This document shows, piece by piece, positions 23,846 through 31,626 of a stretch of 58,716 bases of DNA. This DNA comes from Sphingobacteriales bacterium. GTDB lineage: Bacteria > Bacteroidota > Bacteroidia > Chitinophagales > Chitinophagaceae. The notes under the pieces were generated by a model. That model did not search any database, had not been told where the DNA came from, and saw nothing but the letters and a program-made list of their open reading frames with translations. The stretch's first letter is position 1; every line of letters begins with the position of its first letter. The stretch covers positions 1 to 58,716 of the forward strand of contig JACQDV010000048.1 of NCBI GenBank assembly GCA_016200915.1. The letters are read 5' to 3'. Position numbers and translations under genes: made by a program.

Positions 23846-26800
23846 ATGAAACCAAAACTGATAATCCAACTACTATGTAGCCTTGTTGTGTTTACATGTA
23901 TAAACCGGGTAAAAGCTCAATCATTTGGAACTTTTGCTTCTGCTGTTTGGATTTCTAATTGTTCTCAAAGTAATTTTTATAACACTTCAGGATCCGGAGC
24001 TAATTTAATTGGCCCTTCCGGAAATAGTTTTGATGCCGCTAACCTGGGAGTTTATACTCAAAACTCCGGTAGCCTTATATTCCGGGGTGGTGAAGTGAAG
24101 ACATTTAAAACCCTTGGATCAGCCAACGTATGTGGTGTGAAGTTGTATTACCGTGTTTATGCACAGTCATCAGCGCCAGGTGCATTTAGTTCTATTGATC
24201 TCCCTTTATTGGATGATTGTGATGTTCCAAGCAGCCAGTTTCCTTCCGGCGGGCCATGTACTGCCGGTGATCAAAAATGGCAAAGGGTTATTCCAGACGG
24301 TACTATTACTCCCTATGCGCCAGTTAATTTAACCACCTATGCTGCGGGTGACTATTACCTTGAGCTTTATTATGAGGTAACGGGATATAACAGCTCACCA
24401 TCCGGATGCAGTGATCTTATTTTACTAAACAATAGTGGCAGTAATTATAAAGCCTCTTTTTCAATACAATCACCAACTTTATCCAGTACAAACCCTGTTA
24501 CCTGTAATGGAAACGAGGGGTCTATAACCATTGGTGGATTAGTTTCCGGATCAGTATATTCTATTTCATACACAGATGATGGTTCTCCTGTTGGCCCCTT
24601 AAGTTTTACAGCAAATGGATCTGGCCAGGTTATCGTTAGTGGATTGAATGCAGGTATCTATTCTAATATTAATGTAGATATCAATGGCTGCTCAACCAAT
24701 TTATTTACGGGGGTAATTTTATCAAACCCCATCTTTTCACCATCTTTTTCGGCTATAGCGCCATTCTGTGCAGGAACAACGGCGCCTGTTTTATCAACAA
24801 CATCTAATAACGGAATAACAGGAACATGGAGCCCGGCAACTGTAAGCAATGCAGCTTCCGGTACCTATACCTTTACTCCCACAGCCGGCCAATGTGGTAT
24901 TCCCGCAACTTTGAATATTACCGTTATACCACGTACCACACCAACATTTACTTTTGGAATCAGTTTATCTATTTGCAATGGCGGAACAGTACCCACATTA
25001 CCAAACACCTCTACTAACTTTATTAACGGAACCTGGAGTCCTTCAACAGTAAGTAATACAGCTTCCGGAACATATACGTTTACACCAAATAGCGGGCAAT
25101 GTGCAAACAATGCAACTTTTACAGTAACGGTTAACCCAATTATAACACCAACGTTTGCCTTTGGCACATCACTTACAATATGCAGCGGAGGTGCTGTACC
25201 AGCGTTACCTGCTACTTCCGGCAATGGGATTAATGGAACCTGGAGTCCATCCACAGTTGACAATACTACATCGGGTACCTATACATTTACACCAGGCGCA
25301 GGACAATGTGCTACCACAACAACATTTAATGTAACGGTTAACCCGATTGTTACGCCATCATTCGCATTCGGAACATCATTGACAATCTGTAACGGAGGTT
25401 CAGTGCCAACATTGCCAGCAACATCAACCAACGGTATCACCGGAACGTGGAGCCCATCCACAGTTGACAATACCAGTTCTGGTACCTATACGTTTACACC
25501 AACAGCAGGACAGTGTGCAACATCTGCTGCCTTTAATGTAACAGTTAGCCCGAATATAACACCAACCTTTGCATTTGGAACATCACTCACCATATGCAGC
25601 GGAGCCACAGTACCAATATTACCCACTACTTCCAGTAATGGTATCAGCGGAACATGGAGTCCATCCGCAGTTGACAATACTACATCGGGCACCTATACAT
25701 TTACACCAACAGCAGGACAGTGTGCAACAACTGCTACCTTTAATGTAACCGTTAATCCGAATATAACACCTTCTTTTGCCTTTGGCACATCACTTACAAT
25801 ATGCAGCGGAGGTTCTGTACCAGCACTACCTGCTACTTCAAGCAATGGTATAAATGGTACCTGGAGTCCATCCGCAGTTGACAATACCACATCAGGTACC
25901 TATACGTTTACACCAACAGCAGGACAATGTGCTACTACCACAACATTTAATGTAACGGTTAACCCGATTGTTACGCCATCATTCGCATTCGGAACATCAT
26001 TGACAATCTGTAACGGAGGTTCAGTGCCAACATTGCCAGCAACATCAACCAACGGTATCACCGGAACGTGGAACCCCTCAACAGTTGATAATACCAGTTC
26101 TGGTACCTATACCTTTACACCAACAGCAGGGCAGTGTGCTACCAGTACAACATTTAATGTAACCGTTAATCCCAATATAACACCAACGTTTAGTTTTGGA
26201 ACATCGCTTACAATATGCAGCGGAGGATCAGTACCAACATTACCTGCTACTTCAAGCAATGGTATAAATGGAACATGGAACCCGTCTGTTGTCAATAATA
26301 CTGCATCCGGTACTTATACGTTTACACCAACCGCAGGACAGTGTGCAACAACAACGTCATTTACTGTTACGGTAAATCCAATTATTACACCTGCATTTGA
26401 TAACAACTACTATAGTATCTGTGCAAACAGTACAGCCCCGGTGCTTGCAACTACCTCTAATAATGGTATTACCGGAACGTGGAGCCCTGCAACAGTTAGT
26501 AACACTACGTCTGCTTTATACACTTTTACTCCGGCTGCCGGACAATGCGCCACTACAACAACAGTACAGGTAGATGTTATTCCAAATATAACTCCAACGT
26601 TTGATTTTGGAACATCGTTGACAATTTGTTCAGGGGGTACAGTTCCTGATTTATCCGGTTATACTTCTTCCAATGAAGGTATTACCGGAACGTGGAGCCC
26701 TGCATCTGTAAGTAATACTGCATCTGCAACATATACGTTTACTCCCGATGCAGGACAGTGTGCAACAACTACGACGTTTACTGTTACGGTAAATCCAATA

Positions 26801-28180
26801 ATAACACCAACGTTTAGTTTTGGCACTGCAATTTCTATTTGTAATGGAGCCACAGCACCAACGTTGCCCGGTACTTCAGGCAATGGAATTACAGGTAGCT
26901 GGAGTCCATCCGCCATTGATAATACCAATTCCGGAACATATACATTTACACCGGCCGGCGGCCAGTGTGCGGTGAACACCACATTAACTGTAACAGTAAA
27001 TCCAATTCTTACTCCAACTTTCAGTTTTGGTACTTCTGTAACTATTTGTTCAGGAACTGCTGCACCGGTTCTGCCGAATCAATCAACTAATGGGGTAAAT
27101 GGAACATGGATCCCGGCAATTGTTGATAACCAGGCTAACGGTACCTATACATTTACGCCAAACCCCGGCGAATGTGCGGTGAGTACATCACTTTCAGTAA
27201 CAGTTACACCTTCAACTATATCTACATTTAGTTTTGGAACAGCACTTACAATTTGTTCCGGCGGCACAGTTCCGGTATTGCCAACCACGTCTAACAATGG
27301 TGTGGATGGAGTATGGAACCCGGCTACGGTAAGCAATACTGCTTCCGGTGTTTATACATTTACACCAAATGCACCACCACAACAATGTTTCTTGCCAGTA
27401 ACATTTACAGTAACCGTAAACCCGGTAGTTACGCCAGCCTTTAGCTTCGGTACATCACTGGCGTTGTGCAGTGGTTCGGCTGCTCCTGCATTACCGGCAA
27501 CTTCCACTAACGGAATAAACGGAACCTGGAGCCCGGCAACCATCGATAACGCAAATTCAGGCACATACACTTTTACACCTTCAGCGGGCCAGTGTGCTAA
27601 TGGTACATCATTAACTGTAACGGTTAATCCTATACCAACGTTAACAGTGAGAAATGATACTTCATTGTATGATAAAGATGTAATGCCATTAACCAGCTTT
27701 ACCGGTACGCCAACGGGTGTAGTGTTTAACTGGACAAACTCCAATCCTGCAATTGGTTTAAGCGCATCAGGTACAGGATCTATATCATCCTTTAATGTAA
27801 TAAATCAGGGGTCTTCACCAATTAGCGGAACTATAACGGTAACTCCTGTGGCCAGTGGTTGTAGCGGCACTGCCAAAACATTTACCATTACAGTAAAACC
27901 GTTAGATAAAGATGTTTTTGTGCCAAATGTATTTTCGCCAAATGGAGATGGTAAGAACGATTTCCTGTTTGTGTATGGTAATTATATTCAGAAACTGGAT
28001 ATGCGTATATTTAATCAGTGGGGAGAGCAAATTGCTGCTCTTACCAATACCAATACCGGCTGGGATGGCAAATACAAGGGTAAACCACAACCGGTAGGCG
28101 TATATGTTTATGTGCTGCGTGCAACCCTTACAGATGGCAGAACTGTAAATTTAAAAGGTTCAATAACCCTTGTACGATAA
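23846..28180 (+). CDS. Giant repetitive surface adhesin with T9SS type B sorting domain
   Basis: The 1444-aa protein has a signal peptide ending VKAQ at residue 25 and a unique N-terminal region (about 26-215). Fourteen tandem beta-sandwich repeats of 68-71 aa follow (about 298-1265), built on T-P-x-F-x-F-G-T-S-L-x-I-C, GTW(S/N)P, GTYTFTP and AGQCA, so two Cys per repeat are conserved in nearly all. After a further domain, the C-terminal CHU_C domain (about 1352-1444) has VPNVFSPNGDGKND and a final GSITLVR. It is exported through T9SS and resembles SprB-like adhesins in organisation. It heads an operon with the PorP/SprF gene 26 bp downstream. Adjacent repeats are nearly identical in DNA, including a perfect 133-bp duplicate, so copy number may vary. 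Confidence 0.9.
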   Translation: MKPKLIIQLLCSLVVFTCINRVKAQSFGTFASAVWISNCSQSNFYNTSGSGANLIGPSGNSFDAANLGVYTQNSGSLIFRGGEVKTFKTLGSANVCGVKLYYRVYAQSSAPGAFSSIDLPLLDDCDVPSSQFPSGGPCTAGDQKWQRVIPDGTITPYAPVNLTTYAAGDYYLELYYEVTGYNSSPSGCSDLILLNNSGSNYKASFSIQSPTLSSTNPVTCNGNEGSITIGGLVSGSVYSISYTDDGSPVGPLSFTANGSGQVIVSGLNAGIYSNINVDINGCSTNLFTGVILSNPIFSPSFSAIAPFCAGTTAPVLSTTSNNGITGTWSPATVSNAASGTYTFTPTAGQCGIPATLNITVIPRTTPTFTFGISLSICNGGTVPTLPNTSTNFINGTWSPSTVSNTASGTYTFTPNSGQCANNATFTVTVNPIITPTFAFGTSLTICSGGAVPALPATSGNGINGTWSPSTVDNTTSGTYTFTPGAGQCATTTTFNVTVNPIVTPSFAFGTSLTICNGGSVPTLPATSTNGITGTWSPSTVDNTSSGTYTFTPTAGQCATSAAFNVTVSPNITPTFAFGTSLTICSGATVPILPTTSSNGISGTWSPSAVDNTTSGTYTFTPTAGQCATTATFNVTVNPNITPSFAFGTSLTICSGGSVPALPATSSNGINGTWSPSAVDNTTSGTYTFTPTAGQCATTTTFNVTVNPIVTPSFAFGTSLTICNGGSVPTLPATSTNGITGTWNPSTVDNTSSGTYTFTPTAGQCATSTTFNVTVNPNITPTFSFGTSLTICSGGSVPTLPATSSNGINGTWNPSVVNNTASGTYTFTPTAGQCATTTSFTVTVNPIITPAFDNNYYSICANSTAPVLATTSNNGITGTWSPATVSNTTSALYTFTPAAGQCATTTTVQVDVIPNITPTFDFGTSLTICSGGTVPDLSGYTSSNEGITGTWSPASVSNTASATYTFTPDAGQCATTTTFTVTVNPIITPTFSFGTAISICNGATAPTLPGTSGNGITGSWSPSAIDNTNSGTYTFTPAGGQCAVNTTLTVTVNPILTPTFSFGTSVTICSGTAAPVLPNQSTNGVNGTWIPAIVDNQANGTYTFTPNPGECAVSTSLSVTVTPSTISTFSFGTALTICSGGTVPVLPTTSNNGVDGVWNPATVSNTASGVYTFTPNAPPQQCFLPVTFTVTVNPVVTPAFSFGTSLALCSGSAAPALPATSTNGINGTWSPATIDNANSGTYTFTPSAGQCANGTSLTVTVNPIPTLTVRNDTSLYDKDVMPLTSFTGTPTGVVFNWTNSNPAIGLSASGTGSISSFNVINQGSSPISGTITVTPVASGCSGTAKTFTITVKPLDKDVFVPNVFSPNGDGKNDFLFVYGNYIQKLDMRIFNQWGEQIAALTNTNTGWDGKYKGKPQPVGVYVYVLRATLTDGRTVNLKGSITLVR
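25319..25451 (+). repeat. 133-bp perfect direct repeat, first copy
   Basis: This is identical base for base to 25940-26072. The offset of 621 bp equals exactly three 207-bp (69-aa) adhesin repeats. Confidence 0.9.
25940..26072 (+). repeat. 133-bp perfect direct repeat, second copy
   Basis: Identical to 25319-25451. Flanking repeats differ at many synonymous sites, so this stretch reflects recent duplication or gene conversion. Confidence 0.9.
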
Positions 28181-28206
28181 AATTGAAAAACTGAAACTAA
28201 AAAAAA

Positions 28207-29223
28207 ATGAGACCTGTTCGTTTTTTAGCAATTACAATTTGTTTGGCGAGTTTACTGCTTAATAAAGCGGTGGCACAAACAGATCCCCATTTTACGCAAA
28301 ACTATACCTATCCCATGTATATAAATCCTGCAATGACAGGTGGTAGCGATGGTGATTACCGTGTATCAGCTATTTATCGCTCTCAATGGGGAAGTATATC
28401 CAATCCCTTCAGAACAGTAGGAGTATCATTCGATACACGTACGAATAAAAATATTGCACTGGGGGTTAATGTACAAAATCAGTCGGCAGGTGATGGAGGG
28501 TTTAATTACCTCACTGCATCCGCCTCTGTTGCCTATACCGGGGTAAAGTTTGGTAATGATTTAAATCAACGCCTGGTACTTGCTGTTCAGGCAGGAATGA
28601 TTAACAGGAGGGTTGATCAATCTAAATTTAAATGGGGTGAACAATGGAATCCAATTACCGGCTATAATCCTAACAATGCGATTTCTGAAACATTCAATAC
28701 AACTTCTGCCACCGCACTGGATATGGGAGCAGGAGCAATGTATTACGATGCCACACCGGATAAAAAGTCAAACATTTTTGGAGGATTCTCTGTCTATCAT
28801 ATTAACCGTCCAAAAGATCCGATCGTTTACAGCAGCAGCGCTGAATTAAGTACTATTCCTTTGAGATTTGTTTTGAACGGGGGAATTAGTTTTAATATTT
28901 CAGAAAAGTTTAACGTAGTACCACATGTGCTGTATATGCAGCAGGGCAATGCTAAAGAAATTATGTTTGGTACTTATGTAAGAATGAATGTAAATGAAGA
29001 AACAGATTTTCTTTTTGGCGGCTATTACCGCAATAAAGATGCTGTGGCACCCTATGCAGGTATTGATTATAAAAACTTTACTATTGGAGTGAGCTATGAT
29101 GCGAATATTTCGAAATTGGGAGCTATGACACGTAATGTAAACAGTTTTGAAATCAGTTTTACTTATACCAAACGGTCAACCGATAAAAGTATTTTCGACT
29201 TTATCCGTTGCCCCCGTTTGTAA
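28207..29223 (+). CDS. PorP/SprF family type IX secretion outer membrane protein
   Basis: The 338-aa protein has a signal peptide ending VAQT at about residue 25. It opens with the family's typical DPHFTQNYTYPMYINPAMTG, then GDYRVSAIYRSQWGS and a 14-strand-type beta-barrel with DFLFGGYYR and GVSYDANISKL. In gliding Bacteroidota each SprF-like protein serves export or anchoring of the SprB-like adhesin encoded next to it, which fits the 1444-aa protein directly upstream. The end of the protein (FDFIRCPRL) is short. It is probably co-transcribed with both neighbours. Confidence 0.93.
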   Translation: MRPVRFLAITICLASLLLNKAVAQTDPHFTQNYTYPMYINPAMTGGSDGDYRVSAIYRSQWGSISNPFRTVGVSFDTRTNKNIALGVNVQNQSAGDGGFNYLTASASVAYTGVKFGNDLNQRLVLAVQAGMINRRVDQSKFKWGEQWNPITGYNPNNAISETFNTTSATALDMGAGAMYYDATPDKKSNIFGGFSVYHINRPKDPIVYSSSAELSTIPLRFVLNGGISFNISEKFNVVPHVLYMQQGNAKEIMFGTYVRMNVNEETDFLFGGYYRNKDAVAPYAGIDYKNFTIGVSYDANISKLGAMTRNVNSFEISFTYTKRSTDKSIFDFIRCPRL

Positions 29224-29244
29224 ACGAAATATTTAAATCCAATT

Positions 29245-29258
29245 ATCACGAACCACGA
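29245..29258. repeat. Two 7-bp units before the OmpA gene
   Basis: ATCACGA and ACCACGA lie in register 5 bp upstream of the ATG at 29264. This is a minimal member of the heptamer class. Confidence 0.4.
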
Positions 29259-29263
29259 ATTAT

Positions 29264-31306
29264 ATGAAAAACTTATTTTCTATATTATACAGGAACATTT
29301 GCAGTAATGCCTTAAAGAGAACCGGCATTTTGAATTTATTATTAGTGGCATTATGTTTTACTGCAACGGCCCAATCAGGCAAAAACCTGGCTTTGGCAGA
29401 AAAATATTTTGCAGCGGGTGATTACTATACTGCTGCAGGTTTATATGAACAATACCTGCACCCGGCAAAACGAACTGCACCAAGAGCGAATTTGCCTTTA
29501 AATTCAAAACGCTTTCATCGGGCAGGAACCAGTATTCAGTTAAAGAATATAGAAGTTTTGTACCGGCAGGCACATAGCTACCGGCTGGCGCATTATTTAA
29601 GTGAAGCGGCAGAACGATATAAAAATTGTTATGAAAAAGACTCTGTTCAATATGCAGATGCGATTTACTGGTACGCAGTATGTAAGCGGGGATTAGGCGA
29701 TTATAAAGAAGCGGAATCTTTTCTAAACAAATACCTGGTATATGATTACGGTCATAATAATTATACAGAACAGGCAAAGCTGGAACTGGAAACTATCAAT
29801 TATATAAACAGCCAACTAAAACGACCTGATCTTGCATTGTATAAAATAGCTCTTTTAAAAACAAGTTTTGGCAGCGGGAAAGGAGTATATGCACCTGCAT
29901 TAGTGGCGGATAATGAATTTGTATTTACCAGTACAGAAACTGATACCAGTTCCGGGGTTGGTGAAAATCCCTATCATAACAGAATGTACAATGCTGTAAT
30001 TAATAATAACAGTATTGAGGTGAATGGAACACTTGCTGTTTCGGAAACTGACAGCAAAGCAAACCAGGGAACTGCATCTGTTAGCGCCAATGGAAAGTAT
30101 TTATATTTTACGCAATGGAATAAAGCAGGTGACAAATATGTTTCTTCTATTTACTATTGTGTAAAAGCTGGAAATCATTGGAATAAAGCACAACCATTAT
30201 TATCCGTTAATTTAACAGGATTCAATAACAAACAACCTTATTGTTCTGCCGATGGTAAGTATTTATTTTTTGCTTCCGACAGAAAAGGAGGCGCTGGTGG
30301 TTTTGATATATGGTATGCACCACTTAACGCTGATGGTACTGCGGGGCTTGCTGAAAATATAACTGCTGTAAATACGAAAAATAACGAGCAGGCGCCATTC
30401 TTTCACACCAGTTCAAATACACTTGTATTTTCCAGTGACAGAAACATAGGTATGGGTGGTTACGATTTATTTACCGCTAATTGGAAAGACGGTCAATGGT
30501 CTGCACCCAAAAATATGGGTTACCCGGTTAACAGCTCAAGGGATGATATTTACTTTTTTGCCTCGGAGGGAAATGCTTTGCTTAACAATGCATTGCTTAG
30601 CTCAGACCGTGGAGCAGGTTGCTGTTTAGAAACTTATTTACTTTCCAAAAAACCAAAGAAAAGATATTTTGCCGGTTATGTATTAGATTCAAAAAATCAT
30701 TCAGCACTTGAGAATGCAGTGGTTGTTATGAAGGGGCCTGATGGAAATAAACTGCAGGCAACAACTGACAAAAATGGAAAATATGGTTTTGAAATAAGAG
30801 ACGATATAAAGAATAATAAACTGGAAATAACCAGGGATAAGTATAAAGATAAAAAACAGGATGTTAAAGTGGAGAAAGTAGATGAGTCTGACTGGAGCGC
30901 TGATTTCTATGAAAACGTGCCGGTACTGATGGATAAAAAGTTAGTTATAAAACCTGAAACGGTTGTAACGGTTTATTTTGATTTCGATAAATACGATTTA
31001 AAATCACACAGTGTTCATGTGCTCGATTCTATTTATACTGTCTTAAAAAATACACCTGCAGCCACCATCCAGATTTCTGGTTACACGGACGGACGGGGTA
31101 CGGAAGATTATAATAAAGTGCTTTCTGATAAAAGGGCAAGAGCTTGTGCCGACTACCTGATTGCAAAAGGAATTGATGCTTCCCGGATAACATTTGAATC
31201 ATTTGGTATGTGCTGCCCAATAGAAATGGAACTGATTAATGGACGGGATAACCCGGACGGCAGAAGTAAAAACAGGCGGGCATTGATTAATATTACAATG
31301 GAATAA
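29264..31306 (+). CDS. OmpA-family protein with TPR, PD40 and CarboxypepD domains
   Basis: The 680-aa envelope protein begins MKNLFSILYRNIC, with its hydrophobic signal segment at about 20-37 ending TAQS. N-terminal TPR-like helices (about 38-190, YFAAGDYYTAAGLYEQYL) are followed by a PD40/WD40-like propeller (about 200-460, DGKYLFFASDRKGGAGGFDIW). A CarboxypepD_reg domain (about 465-545, FAGYVLDSKNHSALENA) and a C-terminal OmpA peptidoglycan-binding domain (about 560-680, VYFDFDKYDLKS and ISGYTDGRGTEDYN) complete it. This four-domain arrangement is that of PorE-type T9SS-associated proteins. It is the third gene of the adhesin operon and probably ties the complex to peptidoglycan. Confidence 0.92.
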   Translation: MKNLFSILYRNICSNALKRTGILNLLLVALCFTATAQSGKNLALAEKYFAAGDYYTAAGLYEQYLHPAKRTAPRANLPLNSKRFHRAGTSIQLKNIEVLYRQAHSYRLAHYLSEAAERYKNCYEKDSVQYADAIYWYAVCKRGLGDYKEAESFLNKYLVYDYGHNNYTEQAKLELETINYINSQLKRPDLALYKIALLKTSFGSGKGVYAPALVADNEFVFTSTETDTSSGVGENPYHNRMYNAVINNNSIEVNGTLAVSETDSKANQGTASVSANGKYLYFTQWNKAGDKYVSSIYYCVKAGNHWNKAQPLLSVNLTGFNNKQPYCSADGKYLFFASDRKGGAGGFDIWYAPLNADGTAGLAENITAVNTKNNEQAPFFHTSSNTLVFSSDRNIGMGGYDLFTANWKDGQWSAPKNMGYPVNSSRDDIYFFASEGNALLNNALLSSDRGAGCCLETYLLSKKPKKRYFAGYVLDSKNHSALENAVVVMKGPDGNKLQATTDKNGKYGFEIRDDIKNNKLEITRDKYKDKKQDVKVEKVDESDWSADFYENVPVLMDKKLVIKPETVVTVYFDFDKYDLKSHSVHVLDSIYTVLKNTPAATIQISGYTDGRGTEDYNKVLSDKRARACADYLIAKGIDASRITFESFGMCCPIEMELINGRDNPDGRSKNRRALINITME

Positions 31307-31338
31307 TAAAATATTATATTGGATCAAAATCAACAAAT

Positions 31339-31366
31339 AAGGCACTAATATTAGTGCCTTTTGTTT
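31339..31366 (+). terminator. Rho-independent terminator of the adhesin operon
   Basis: Perfect inverted repeat AAGGCACTAAT / ATTAGTGCCTT (31339-31360) followed by TTGTTT. It is close after the OmpA stop codon. Confidence 0.75.
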
Positions 31367-31602
31367 GGAAATACTGCAAGAATTTTGATCTCACCGTTAC
31401 TTTTCATTTAATTCAATTAATTAGATGCGGTTATATTCCCTGGAATGTTGTTTATCATCAATAGTTAAAAAAAATGTGTAAATAGTTCTTCTGGAATTTT
31501 CTTCATCATTAATTGGTTGTTAAAAAGCATTTAAAAAGTATAAAAGCCCCCGTTTTAAGGATTATCAGCTGTTCATGTGACCAGGTTTTGCTCCACAAAC
31601 TC
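31367..31602. other. Upstream region of the PIG-L deacetylase gene, no gene seen
   Basis: This is AT-rich sequence without a supported gene. An in-frame extension of the deacetylase back to 31513 exists but lacks any signal or conserved sequence. No further repeat or structured element was recognised. Confidence 0.5.
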
Positions 31603-31610
31603 TATATTCG
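31603..31610 (+). promoter_or_regulatory. -7 box of the PIG-L deacetylase gene
   Basis: TATATTCG fits TAnnTT(T/C)G, 16 bp before the ATG at 31627, giving a leader of about 10 nt. It supports 31627 as the start. Confidence 0.5.
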
Positions 31611-31626
31611 CAGATCAATTTGCAAT

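Noticed and set aside
24700-27650. Repeat series considered as CRISPR
   Set aside because: Units are 207 bp, all coding in one frame and without unique spacers of constant length.
24658-27744. A row of open frames on the minus strand opposite the adhesin repeats
   Set aside because: They repeat with the 207-bp period of the sense gene and have Val/Pro-rich products without starts of their own. They are mirror images of the repeat's codon use.
31513-31626. Extended start of the PIG-L deacetylase
   Set aside because: It would place 38 residues before the signal peptide and contains the -7 box.
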